DNA from: Candidatus Saccharimonadota bacterium
GTDB taxonomy: Bacteria; Patescibacteriota; Saccharimonadia; Saccharimonadales; JAGQMS01
Direction of reading: 5' to 3'
DNA length: 41,403 nt
Assembly (NCBI GenBank): GCA_020428535.1
Contig: JAGQMS010000005.1
Span: 2,275-43,677, forward strand
Below, one piece after another: positions 16,943-23,789 of the stretch. The position numbers and the translations under genes were made by a program. Within the stretch, counting starts at the first letter, position 1; each line of letters opens with the position of its first letter. A model generated the notes under the pieces. It was not told where the DNA came from. It searched no databases and was given only the letters and a program-made list of their open reading frames with translations.

Positions 16943-17736
16943 TGAATATTCTCTACATCGGGGACATAATGGGCGAGCCTGGCCGAGAAACGGTCAGGTT
17001 GCTACTGCCTAATTTGCGAAAAGAACTCAACGCAGATTTAGTAATTGCTCAGGCTGAGAATGTTAGCCATGGGGTTGGCATAACACCTCAGCACATGGAT
17101 GAACTAATTTCGTTTGGAGTAGACGCCTTCACTGGTGGGAATCATATCTACAAAAAAGATGGTATTCATTCGAGATTGAAAGATACCAAGTCCCCTATTA
17201 TCGGTCCGGCTAACATGAATGTTTGCCCCGGGAATGGCTATATAAGTGTAGAAACTGCGAATGGATCAGTACTAGTAGTATCAATACTTGGTAGTATTTT
17301 TCCTCTTAAAGACGGAGAATCTACTGAGAACCCATTAAAAACTATCGATACGATACTTGAGGATAATAATGGCAAACACCATGTTGCAACAATCGTAAAC
17401 TTTCACGGAGACTGGTCTAGTGAAAAAATAGCAATTGGTCACTACCTAGATGGTCGAGTGAGTGCGGTGGTGGGTGATCACTGGCATGTGCCAACTGCTG
17501 ATGCCAGAATTTTGCCAAAAGGAACAGCTCATATAAGCGATGTAGGTATGACAGGTGCGCTAGACAGTTGTCTTGGTGTCGAATTAGATAAGATTATTCC
17601 CAGATGGAGAGATGGAGTTAAAAACAAAAATGAACTTGAAGTAAACAAACCATGGCAGCTGAATGCCGTGCTAATATCTACTTCATCGAGCACTGAGGCA
17701 AAGTTAATTACTCAGATACACCGTGAAATAAACTAA
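16942..17736 (+). CDS. ymdB: YmdB-family metallophosphoesterase
   Basis: 264 aa, TIGR00282 family (2',3'-cyclic nucleotide phosphodiesterase-like). Metal-site residues are all visible: GDIMG (Asp), AENVSHG (Glu-Asn), GGNH (Asn-His), FHGDWSSEK (His) and GDHWHVPTAD (two His). The surrounding residues differ from the common NGEN, DFHAE and GTHTH forms. Start codon shares one base with the rny stop, so translation is coupled. The 3' end overlaps the convergent 62-aa gene by 4 nt. Confidence 0.93.
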   Translation: MNILYIGDIMGEPGRETVRLLLPNLRKELNADLVIAQAENVSHGVGITPQHMDELISFGVDAFTGGNHIYKKDGIHSRLKDTKSPIIGPANMNVCPGNGYISVETANGSVLVVSILGSIFPLKDGESTENPLKTIDTILEDNNGKHHVATIVNFHGDWSSEKIAIGHYLDGRVSAVVGDHWHVPTADARILPKGTAHISDVGMTGALDSCLGVELDKIIPRWRDGVKNKNELEVNKPWQLNAVLISTSSSTEAKLITQIHREIN

Positions 17737-17921
17737 ATTTCTTTTTTGCCACGAAAACCGAATATAGAAATAAAGATCGAAAATATCATGTCGATCATAA
17801 CAATTTTGATAAACGGTAAGTTGTGGTCTATAGCCATTAAAGCTGCACTACCAAGCCAAGTGGTAGCGATAACGCCTGCAGTGTAAGGGTATTTGATGAA
17901 TAAAATAAACTCTTTAAGCAT
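17733..17921 (-). CDS. Small membrane protein, 62 aa
   Basis: Two hydrophobic segments (about residues 12-32 and 36-54) and a basic end FRGKKEI. The start overlaps the 3' end of the UbiB-like kinase gene by 8 nt, so it is the third gene of that operon. No family recognised. Confidence 0.6.
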   Translation of the reverse strand: MLKEFILFIKYPYTAGVIATTWLGSAALMAIDHNLPFIKIVMIDMIFSIFISIFGFRGKKEI

Positions 17922-19449
17922 TCTTTTCTCCTTCGGCGATTATATCACTTTTTGCTGCTATCTTGGCAGAGAGTTCTCTGAAAAGCTTCGGGTCTTTTTC
18001 GGCGACTCGCTCTAGCCATGCAGAAACTGTCTCTAATGCTTCGTTTAATGATACGGTTGAAACATCTGAAGTTATCTCAGGATATTTTGATTTTACATGC
18101 GAGATAACCCTGTCAGTGATTTTTGGTAGCACTTTGCTATAAAGCCCCAAAGAATAGAGCAATGTCATGAAGCTCTGCGCTGAACGCATTATCGCTGTGT
18201 CATCGATTCTTAGGATAAGACCAAACTTATTTCCCTCATTCATCATTTTGTTTGTCTCAATTAGGGCCAAATCTTCTTTGCCTTCTTCTAGCTCCACTAC
18301 AGTTTTCCCGGTCATCTCTTCGAATGACTTTTCGGCCATATCGCCTAATTGTTTTGTTAAAGCTTTTTCAGCTTTTGCCCCCATATATCTGCTTATCGTA
18401 GTTAAGGCGCGATACAGATCTTTGACAAAGAAGCGAAGAGTTTTGTCGAATAAATTGGCCACTGATTGGTTGCCGGTTAGCAGATCGTCGTATGCCTCTA
18501 CTAATGCAAAAAATGAAGCTTTGTCTTCAGGAGCTTTTGCAGCAATCCCAAAATCTATTAGGCCCACTTGATTATTCGGGAGTAGCCGAATATTTCCCGG
18601 GTGAGGATCGCCCTGTACTCTTGGCATGTCAAAGGCGCCGCGCAGTAGTTCATATCCGAGAGTCTCCATCTGTTTCTCAAGATTTGACCCAACTTGGTCT
18701 TTTACGTAGGTGCTGACATCAACACCCTGTTCCTTCAGCCCGATAAGTTGTGCAACTGAAATACCACCAACATATTCTTGTACGATGATTTTATCGGTGC
18801 ACAAGTCCATGAAAGTTTCCGGGATATATAGTTCATGATTCCCCTTATAGAATTCAAACAATTCTTTGGCGAAAGTAGCTTCAGCGCGGTAGTTGGTTTC
18901 GCCCATTGTAGCTTCTGCAAAATCTTGCAGTGCCTGCCTGGCGTCCGTATCGATATTTTTACTTGTTAGTTTCAAGTAAAATCGACGCATGAACGCGTTT
19001 AGTAGGCGCAGATCATACTTCAATGTCTCTCTAATCATCGGACGCAGAACTTTGATAATTATCGGCCTACCGTTGTGTAGCTCTGCATAATAGACTTGGC
19101 CAAAAGTTCCAGCCGCAAATGGTTGCGGTTGAACATGTACAATTTGCTGCAACTTTTGAGGACCTAGCTCTTTTCTGAGTATTGAGACTATATCCAGGGG
19201 CTCTGTATCAAGTTTTTCAAAGATCCTTAGCTTATCTTCGCTCTGCCAATTACGCATCATCTTTGACCTTAATAGAACGCCCTGAAGGAATTTAAGATAA
19301 ACTCCACCTAGAGCAACAAACTCGTCGCAAATAAGAGTGTAGATTTCAATATCTCGCTTTTTTCTATGTAGTACATAAGCTCGCCCCACTAACCGTGCAA
19401 GCTGGGCAGTTCGGTGCCGCTTTATGGCATTTATCGCTTTTTTGTCCAC
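17914..19449 (-). CDS. ABC1/AarF/UbiB-family protein kinase-like
   Basis: About 511 aa. Ala-rich loop FAAGTFGQVYYAEL near 120, Lys of IIIKVLRP near 140, catalytic-loop GDPHPGN near 290 and the metal motif LIDFGIAAK near 305. The family signature KxGQ before the fold is altered to KFLQ. The C-terminal half is helical. Family members support ubiquinone synthesis or lipid homeostasis, but no quinone genes are nearby, so the substrate is unknown. GTG at 19449, with TAGG 6 nt upstream, is preferred over TTG at 19476 because the latter overlaps the upstream small gene. Confidence 0.88.
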   Translation of the reverse strand: MDKKAINAIKRHRTAQLARLVGRAYVLHRKKRDIEIYTLICDEFVALGGVYLKFLQGVLLRSKMMRNWQSEDKLRIFEKLDTEPLDIVSILRKELGPQKLQQIVHVQPQPFAAGTFGQVYYAELHNGRPIIIKVLRPMIRETLKYDLRLLNAFMRRFYLKLTSKNIDTDARQALQDFAEATMGETNYRAEATFAKELFEFYKGNHELYIPETFMDLCTDKIIVQEYVGGISVAQLIGLKEQGVDVSTYVKDQVGSNLEKQMETLGYELLRGAFDMPRVQGDPHPGNIRLLPNNQVGLIDFGIAAKAPEDKASFFALVEAYDDLLTGNQSVANLFDKTLRFFVKDLYRALTTISRYMGAKAEKALTKQLGDMAEKSFEEMTGKTVVELEEGKEDLALIETNKMMNEGNKFGLILRIDDTAIMRSAQSFMTLLYSLGLYSKVLPKITDRVISHVKSKYPEITSDVSTVSLNEALETVSAWLERVAEKDPKLFRELSAKIAAKSDIIAEGEKNA

Positions 19450-19456
19450 TTTTAAC

Positions 19457-19615
19457 CTATTTCTTTGCAAAGCCAATCAAGAATAGCACTAGGGTGCACC
19501 CCATGACGGCCAGATAGAGCTGGAATATTTCTGTGGTGTTTGATCTGGTTAAGGCCATTAAGATTATGGCTAACCATATGAACAGAATAGTGAAGAATAT
19601 AGATGCGTACTTCAT
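19457..19615 (-). CDS. Small two-helix membrane protein, 52 aa
   Basis: Translating from the ATG at 19615 gives a protein starting MKYASIFFTILFIWLAIILM, then a short polar loop (TRSNTTE) and a second hydrophobic helix ending IGFAKK. This helix-loop-helix pattern and the tight fit to the kinase start (8-nt gap) support a real gene heading the UbiB-like operon. Overlapping frames in the same stretch look like non-protein sequence. No family recognised. Confidence 0.6.
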   Translation of the reverse strand: MKYASIFFTILFIWLAIILMALTRSNTTEIFQLYLAVMGCTLVLFLIGFAKK

Positions 19616-19663
19616 TTACCAAGATTATATCATAAAACCCGATCAAATCACTAAATTAAAGAT

Positions 19664-19692
19664 TTGGCAAATTCAAAGAAAAATGCTAGTAT
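19664..19692 (+). promoter_or_regulatory. Promoter ahead of tRNA-linked repeat A
   Basis: TTGGCA (19664-19669), 17-bp spacer, TAGTAT (19687-19692). It points into the tRNA-Pro 5' fragment and repeat A, so the element is probably transcribed. Confidence 0.5.
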
Positions 19693-19711
19693 TACCTCTG
19701 TCATTACAGCC

Positions 19712-19734
19712 CGGGGATTGGCGCAGTTGGCTAG
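19712..19734 (+). repeat. Duplicated 5' fragment of tRNA-Pro
   Basis: 23 bases identical to the first 23 bases of the intact tRNA-Pro (19884-19906). The identity stops abruptly at repeat A, in what would be the D-loop. It cannot fold as a tRNA. Confidence 0.9.
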
Positions 19735-19832
19735 TGTGAGACGAGCCTGTGGCTCGTCGCAAGGACATCCACACTTCAAAATTTATTTTGAAAGCAGTGG
19801 TGTCGGGGTCGCCAGAGGTGACCGCGGGAACC
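19735..19832 (+). repeat. tRNA-linked structured repeat, copy A
   Basis: Member of a four-copy family. Stem 1 is GACGAGCC/GGCTCGTC with a 3-nt loop, followed by GCAAGG. Stem 2 is CCAC...GTGG enclosing TTCAAAA/TTTTGAA, with a 3-by-5 internal loop. A third short stem is followed by AGAGGTGA. It lies between a tRNA-Pro 5' fragment and the intact tRNA-Pro, on the same strand. It is the most diverged copy at its 3' end. Confidence 0.75.
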
Positions 19833-19883
19833 GCGCGATGTAAGACTTAATGTACGTTACAATAAAGGAATCTTTAATATTTA

Positions 19884-19960
19884 CGGGGATTGGCGCAGTT
19901 GGCTAGCGCGCGCGGTTTGGGACCGCGAGGTCGTAGGTTCGAGTCCTATATCCCCGACCA
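19884..19960 (+). tRNA. tRNA-Pro (anticodon TGG)
   Basis: 77 nt with 7-bp acceptor CGGGGAT/ATCCCCG, anticodon stem CGCGG-TTTGGGA-CCGCG, T-arm with TTCGAGT and encoded CCA. A TACAAT box lies about 20 nt upstream (19858-19863). Confidence 0.95.
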
Positions 19961-19969
19961 TAAATAAAT

Positions 19970-19998
19970 ACCTCCATGAAAATGGAGGTTTTTATTTT
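19970..19998 (+). terminator. Intrinsic terminator after tRNA-Pro
   Basis: Stem ACCTCCAT/ATGGAGGT with a 4-nt loop followed by TTTTTATTTT. Confidence 0.88.
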
Positions 19999-20035
19999 GA
20001 GCAGGCTAATATATTTCCGAAATAATATGGAAGAG

Positions 20036-20041
20036 TATAAT
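20036..20041 (+). promoter_or_regulatory. -10 box of the CTP-transferase-like gene
   Basis: TATAAT with 8 nt to the ATG at 20050, predicting an almost leaderless mRNA. Confidence 0.5.
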
Positions 20042-20049
20042 TACTTCAT

Positions 20050-20715
20050 ATGCTAATACGCTTGATTGTTGCGTGTTTCTTTGTAGGAAGCGCTATTTTT
20101 TTTGCAGAAGTTGCCAGGGCTAATAAGTGGGTAAGCGGCGAAAGAGCCCGAAAAATAATTCATATACTCATTGGAGTTTGGGGTGCTTGGCTACCGCTTT
20201 GGCTGGGGTGGAGAAGTATCATCGTTTTGGGGGTTATGCTATTTATCGGTGTTTACATAGCCAACCACATGAAGCTTTTTAAATCTATTCATAGCATTGG
20301 CAGAAGTACTATTGGCGAATACATCTTTCCGCTGAGTATGATAGTTTTAGCTATCCTTTTTAGGGATGAAATAATTTTCGCAGCTGCGATGCTTGAACTT
20401 GGTGTTGCTGACGGTTTGGCTGCAGTTATTGGTACAAGATATGGCAAAAAAACAACTTTCAAGATCTTAGGCTACAAAAAAAGTTGGCATGGTACGGCGA
20501 CATTTTTTATAGCCTCTGTGGTTATCGTCTTCGGTGCCTTGTATCTTAGAAATCCGAGTATCATTGGCTCAAACTTTGTAACGCTCTTAGTCACGCTCGG
20601 GCTATCGTGCCTGATTTCCATAGGCTTAACAGCCAGTGAACTTATAGGTGTCCATGGGCTTGATAATATTACCGTCCCAGGAATCTGTGCCGTTGCTTTG
20701 TATTTGTTACGTTAA
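20050..20715 (+). CDS. CTP-dependent lipid kinase-like protein (dolichol/phytol kinase family)
   Basis: 221 aa, about six membrane helices. Family motifs: RKIIHI near residue 34, ELGVADGLAAVIGTRYGKK near 115-133, KKSWHGTATFF near 140-150 and the C-terminal GLDNITVP. These match the CTP_transf_1 / dolichol-kinase-like group, which uses CTP to phosphorylate a prenol or to make CDP-lipids. The substrate cannot be told from sequence; polyprenol salvage for wall synthesis is possible. Follows the tRNA-Pro terminator and has its own -10 box. Confidence 0.82.
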   Translation: MLIRLIVACFFVGSAIFFAEVARANKWVSGERARKIIHILIGVWGAWLPLWLGWRSIIVLGVMLFIGVYIANHMKLFKSIHSIGRSTIGEYIFPLSMIVLAILFRDEIIFAAAMLELGVADGLAAVIGTRYGKKTTFKILGYKKSWHGTATFFIASVVIVFGALYLRNPSIIGSNFVTLLVTLGLSCLISIGLTASELIGVHGLDNITVPGICAVALYLLR

Positions 20716-20740
20716 CCTCGTCAGAAAACAATTTTTAGCG

Positions 20741-20746
20741 TAAGCT
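20741..20746 (+). promoter_or_regulatory. -10-like box of the VIT1-family gene
   Basis: TAAGCT exactly 6 nt before the ATG at 20753. It is weaker than consensus but sits at the spacing shared by other genes in the window. Confidence 0.35.
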
Positions 20747-20752
20747 TATTTT

Positions 20753-21289
20753 ATGATCTTGTCTAAAAGAAGAATGCGCAGTGAGGCACGTTCACACATT
20801 GCTCAATTCGTTTATGGCGCAACAGATGGCACGGTCACTACTTTTGCCGTAGTGGCGGGAGCGGTTGGTGGTGGTTTTGGTGCTAATGTTGCGTTAATCC
20901 TCGGTTTCGCTAACTTATTTGCCGATGGCATTTCGATGGGTGTCTCAGCGTATCTAGGCGAAGAATCTGATGAAGAAGTGAGAAAAATAAGAAATAGACG
21001 TCGAGCACTTGGTCGTGCCCTCATCACGTTCGGAGCATTCCTGAGCGTCGGCTCAATTACCCTTTGGGCATATGTCTGGCAATTCTTTTTCAACGGAGAC
21101 AGCCAAAAGACATTCTCTATTTCGTTAATTCTCGCAATATTAAGTTTCTTATTTATAGGATTTGTGAAGGCCTTAGTAACCGGTGCTAGTCGAATAAAGT
21201 CTATGTTAGAAACATTGCTTCTCGGAGGAGTCGCAGCAGGAGCTGCTTACATTGTTGGTGTACTTTTAGAAAAGGCGATCACAAAATAA
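20753..21289 (+). CDS. VIT1/CCC1-family membrane transporter
   Basis: 178 aa. Starts with a short basic region, then FVYGATDGTVTTFAVVAGAVGG (first helix with the family's DG motif), LGFANLFADGISMGVSAYLG (second helix), a charged cytoplasmic segment (EESDEEVRKIRNRRR) and three C-terminal helices. The cytoplasmic metal-binding domain of plant VIT1 is short here. Family members move Fe2+ or Mn2+; the substrate here is inferred. Confidence 0.85.
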   Translation: MILSKRRMRSEARSHIAQFVYGATDGTVTTFAVVAGAVGGGFGANVALILGFANLFADGISMGVSAYLGEESDEEVRKIRNRRRALGRALITFGAFLSVGSITLWAYVWQFFFNGDSQKTFSISLILAILSFLFIGFVKALVTGASRIKSMLETLLLGGVAAGAAYIVGVLLEKAITK

Positions 21290-21291
21290 AA

Positions 21292-21322
21292 AATGACCCG
21301 TTAAAAAGGTCATTATTAATTT
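21292..21322. terminator. Bidirectional terminator
   Basis: Stem AATGACC (21292-21298) / GGTCATT (21308-21314). On plus it ends the transporter gene (ATTAATTTT). On minus, TTTTTTATTTT follows, ending the tRNA-His transcript. Confidence 0.8.
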
Positions 21323-21398
21323 TGGGGCGAATGAAGGGAATCGAACCCTCGTCTTCGGAACCACAACCCGACATTCTAACCGTTGAACTACATTCGCC
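21323..21398 (-). tRNA. tRNA-His (anticodon GTG)
   Basis: Cloverleaf with anticodon loop TTGTGGT, T-loop TTCGATT and encoded CCA. The extra 5' G opposite discriminator C (G-1:C73), diagnostic for tRNA-His, is encoded. Confidence 0.95.
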
Positions 21399-21451
21399 AT
21401 AAATATGTTAATGCCACAAGAGTATAACAGTTTTAGGGAGATTTTTACAGA

Positions 21452-21946
21452 TTACTTTTTGGCATTCTGGATGTATTTCTTGCTGATCTCATAAATGAAA
21501 AACAAACTGTAAGCGCCTAAGGTATTGGCGAATAGATCCCACCAGACATCAGTGCCATCGACAGCGTATATGTGAAGCTTAGTTACGCTAAACTCTAAAA
21601 GCTCATTTGTAACGCCCATCATCGACACGAATGGGTAAAGAAGCAGGAGCCGACCAAAGAAAGGGATTTTAAATTTAAGTTCCTTTATTAAATACTCCAT
21701 ATAGAGAGCACTGATAAAACCACCACCAACAAAGTGTTGTGCTAGAGTTCCCGATTCATTTGTGATGTTAGGCTCGGGCAAATGACGGGCCAAAATGTAG
21801 ATTAGACCAGAAAGAATCGGGATGACATATGTGTAGACATCTCGATTCCATTCGAGTTTAAGCTTCTTATGAAGTAGAAGGTTTGCAAATAGGGGGGCAG
21901 CTACAATTGACAGTGTTATCGTTGCAGTTAAAAGAAAATGAAGCAT
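21452..21946 (-). CDS. Polytopic membrane protein, VanZ-like
   Basis: 164 aa with four to five hydrophobic segments. The C-terminal DVWWDLFANTLGAYSLFF resembles the D-x-x-x-N-x-x-G helix of VanZ-like proteins. An NE pair in GVTNELLEF precedes it. Starts 16 nt after the cupin gene stop, so probably the same transcript. The family link is tentative. Confidence 0.65.
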   Translation of the reverse strand: MLHFLLTATITLSIVAAPLFANLLLHKKLKLEWNRDVYTYVIPILSGLIYILARHLPEPNITNESGTLAQHFVGGGFISALYMEYLIKELKFKIPFFGRLLLLYPFVSMMGVTNELLEFSVTKLHIYAVDGTDVWWDLFANTLGAYSLFFIYEISKKYIQNAKK

Positions 21947-21962
21947 AAAGATCTAAAAGGGT

Positions 21963-22379
21963 TTAATTATGCTCTGCCTCTTCGGCTGCTACCGCGTCTT
22001 CGTATGTTTCGTGAACGGTTCCATGTGGGTGGTGTACTGGCGCGTAGATAGAGTAGATTTTAAGTGGTTCGGTGCCGACATTGATAATGTTGTGCCAAGT
22101 ACCGGCTGGGACGAAAATCGCCCAATCTCCCTCAGCAGACCATTCCTTATCTAGGTTATCTTGAGTTGGCCCCATAACAACTTTTGCTGAGCCTTGCTCG
22201 AGTCTAAGGAATTGGTCGGTGTCGTTGTGTACCTCCAAGCCGACCTGACCACCAACCGCGATTTCCATTAGGGTCATCTGCAGGTAAGTGCCAGTCCAGG
22301 CAGCAGTTCTGAAATTTGTATTTGCTAAAGTTAGTTCCTCAATATTGACTACGTATGGATTCGGTCCGTTATCGTTCAT
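21963..22379 (-). CDS. Cupin-domain protein
   Basis: 138 aa single cupin. First motif: GLEVHNDTDQFLRLEQG; second motif: VPAGTWHNIINVG. A His/Glu-rich tail (HHPHGTVHETYED, AEEAEHN) follows. Metal ligands are reduced compared with the classical HxH set. Preceded by a strong AGGAGG and a TATAAT further upstream, so unlike many neighbours it has a leader. Substrate unknown; sugar or small-molecule binding is typical for the fold. Confidence 0.85.
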   Translation of the reverse strand: MNDNGPNPYVVNIEELTLANTNFRTAAWTGTYLQMTLMEIAVGGQVGLEVHNDTDQFLRLEQGSAKVVMGPTQDNLDKEWSAEGDWAIFVPAGTWHNIINVGTEPLKIYSIYAPVHHPHGTVHETYEDAVAAEEAEHN

Positions 22380-22430
22380 AGCATCCTCCTAGGTTACATC
22401 TATATTATAACCCTAATCCTTTGCTGAGAT

Positions 22431-23108
22431 CTAAGATATTACATATTGGTAAATCAACAAAAAGTGACAAAGTGCGCCACCCATAACAAGCAAATGCCAG
22501 ATTTCATGGAATCCGAAATGGCCAGGTTTTGGGTTTGGTTTTTCTAAAACATAAATAGCAAAACCAAATGAATAGAACAATCCTCCAACGGCAAGCAGCA
22601 CTGTGCCGGCGGTTGGGATATTAATTCCTCCAAGTAGCAAAGTGATTGGTAGCCAGCCTAGAACTATATACATCGTATTGGTGATATATTTCGGCAGACT
22701 TTGTATTGATGATCTCAGTGCAATGCCGCAGGTAGCGATTGCCCATACTGCCCCGAACACGCACCAGCCAAAAACTGTTCTGCTCGAGATTAAAACCAAT
22801 GGCGTAACGGTTCCGGCTATAAGTGCGAAAACGGCAACATAATCAAAGGTGCGCATTATTTCATTCACTTTTTTTGAGCTATTTAAGCCATGATGAAGTG
22901 TACTGAATACGAATAATGTAATTAGAGAAAAGCTATAAACGCTAGCACTGACGATTTGCCAGACATTGTGGCTAGAAATAGATTTTGTGATTAAGAGGCT
23001 TGCTCCGAGTATAGAAAAGCAGGCCGCAATTAGGTGCGATGCGGTGTTGAACTTTTCACTAGTTGCATGCTTGCTACCGTCGCGACTAAGGGTTGTTCCT
23101 TCTAACAT
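22431..23108 (-). CDS. Hemolysin III / PAQR-family membrane protein
   Basis: 225 aa, seven membrane helices. PAQR motifs visible: SHLIAA near residue 24, FSTLHHG near 68, DYVAVFALIAGTVTP near 88-103 and HEIWHLLVMGGALCH near 200-215. The three His and one Asp of the putative zinc site are retained. TATTAT lies 7 nt before the ATG (leaderless prediction). The biochemical role of bacterial members is not firmly known. Confidence 0.88.
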   Translation of the reverse strand: MLEGTTLSRDGSKHATSEKFNTASHLIAACFSILGASLLITKSISSHNVWQIVSASVYSFSLITLFVFSTLHHGLNSSKKVNEIMRTFDYVAVFALIAGTVTPLVLISSRTVFGWCVFGAVWAIATCGIALRSSIQSLPKYITNTMYIVLGWLPITLLLGGINIPTAGTVLLAVGGLFYSFGFAIYVLEKPNPKPGHFGFHEIWHLLVMGGALCHFLLIYQYVIS

Positions 23109-23185
23109 AAATCTAATAATATCATTTTAGTATTTGGCACAATTCTTTCTAAGACCTTAGTGCTTATTTTGGTCTTACCTACTAC

Positions 23186-23211
23186 TAAAAACACCTCAGT
23201 CAAGCTGAGGT
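23186..23211 (-). terminator. Terminator after tRNA-linked repeat B
   Basis: Stem ACCTCAG/CTGAGGT with a 5-nt loop. Reading minus it is followed by GTTTTTAG. It is the second terminator in the tRNA-Arg(TCT) unit. Confidence 0.75.
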
Positions 23212-23217
23212 ATTTTC

Positions 23218-23370
23218 TTTGGTACCCCGGGAGGGATTCGACCTACCTTCGGCAGGCCCGCAACTTCGCGATGGCAAACATAGTTTGCCTCGGAAGATTG
23301 CCTTGCGACGAGCCACCGGCTCGTCTCACCCCGACCTTTTTGGTCGGCTGCAAGTCGAACTGCAGACCAA
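23218..23370 (-). repeat. tRNA-linked structured repeat, copy B
   Basis: Reading minus: hairpin CCGACC/GGTCGG, GGTGAG, stem 1 GACGAGCC/GGCTCGTC, GCAAGG, stem 2 CTTC...GAAG enclosing GGCAAAC/GTTTGCC, then CCGAAGGTAGGTCGAATCC. It ends in a copy of the tRNA-Arg(TCT) 3' end: 23218-23241 is identical over 24 bases to 23403-23426. It lies downstream of the intact tRNA and its terminator. Confidence 0.8.
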
Positions 23371-23371
23371 A

Positions 23372-23396
23372 ATAAAAACCGGTCAAGAAGACCGGC
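23372..23396 (-). terminator. Terminator of tRNA-Arg(TCT)
   Basis: Stem CCGGTC/GACCGG with a 5-nt loop. Reading minus it is followed by TTTTTATTTT. Confidence 0.82.
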
Positions 23397-23404
23397 CTTC
23401 ATTT

Positions 23405-23481
23405 TGGTACCCCGGGAGGGATTCGAACCCCCGACCTGTGGGATAGAAGCCCATCGCTCTAATCCACTGAGCTACCGGGGC
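23405..23481 (-). tRNA. tRNA-Arg (anticodon TCT)
   Basis: Acceptor GCCCCGG/CCGGGGT with a G-U first pair, anticodon loop CTTCTAT, T-loop TTCGAAT, CCA encoded. Bracketed by structured repeats C (upstream) and B (downstream). Confidence 0.95.
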
Positions 23482-23517
23482 AGAGTACCAACTATATTGT
23501 AAATCGGTTCGAATCTG

Positions 23518-23618
23518 GATTTGACTCACCTTCGGCGAGCCCGTCGCCACGTCTTTGCAAAACAAGTTTGCAAGAGTGGGCTCCCTTGCGAAATGCCACC
23601 GGCATTTCTCACCCCAAC
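23518..23618 (-). repeat. tRNA-linked structured repeat, copy C
   Basis: Reading minus: GGGGTGAG, stem 1 AAATGCC/GGCATTT, GCAAGG, stem 2 CCAC...GTGG enclosing TTGCAAAC/TTTTGCA, GGCGA/TCGCC hairpin, then GAAGGTGAGTCAAATCC. Nearly identical in its second half to copy D. It directly follows a degraded 5' part of tRNA-Arg(TCT). Confidence 0.82.
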
Positions 23619-23674
23619 CTATCGGGATAGAAGCCCATCGCTCTATCCGTCTATCGCTACCGGGGCAGAGTACC
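23619..23674 (-). pseudogene. tRNA-Arg(TCT) 5' remnant
   Basis: Two blocks are identical to the intact tRNA-Arg(TCT) and its 5' flank: 23656-23674 (19 bases) and 23624-23645 (22 bases, including the anticodon arm). The D-arm between them is degraded. The 3' half is replaced by repeat C, so it cannot be a working tRNA. Confidence 0.85.
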
Positions 23675-23689
23675 GAAAAATTTCATTCT

Positions 23690-23764
23690 TGGTGCGGGTG
23701 GCGAGAGTCTAACTCGCGTCGCCTGCTTGGAAGGCAGGAATAATAAACGTTATACCACACCCGC
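23690..23764 (-). tRNA. tRNA-Gly (anticodon TCC) with altered elbow
   Basis: Acceptor GCGGGTG/CACCCGC, anticodon arm CCTGC-CTTCCAA-GCAGG, CCA encoded. The D-loop AACGTTTA lacks the G18-G19 pair. The T-loop is TTAGACT instead of TTCGANT, so the usual G19-C56 contact appears as T19-A56. A TATAAT lies upstream at 23779-23784. Confidence 0.88.
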
Positions 23765-23789
23765 ATAGAACGAAATACATTATAACAGA

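Noticed and set aside
19452-19739. Minus ORF of 64 codons (19452-19646) and plus ORF of 68 codons (19533-19739)
   Set aside because: The frame encoding the 52-aa two-helix membrane protein (19457-19615) fits much better; the others are polar, low-quality sequence.
19712-19960. A tRNA-Pro gene split by an intron (fragment, insert, complete tRNA)
   Set aside because: A full intact tRNA-Pro follows, and the insert is under 150 nt with no group I core or bulge-helix-bulge motif, so a spliced tRNA is unlikely.
23160-23743. Several plus- and minus-strand ORFs of 60-75 codons (for example one ending near 23446)
   Set aside because: They are read across tRNA genes and structured repeats; the 'protein' similarity between them comes from the shared RNA sequence.
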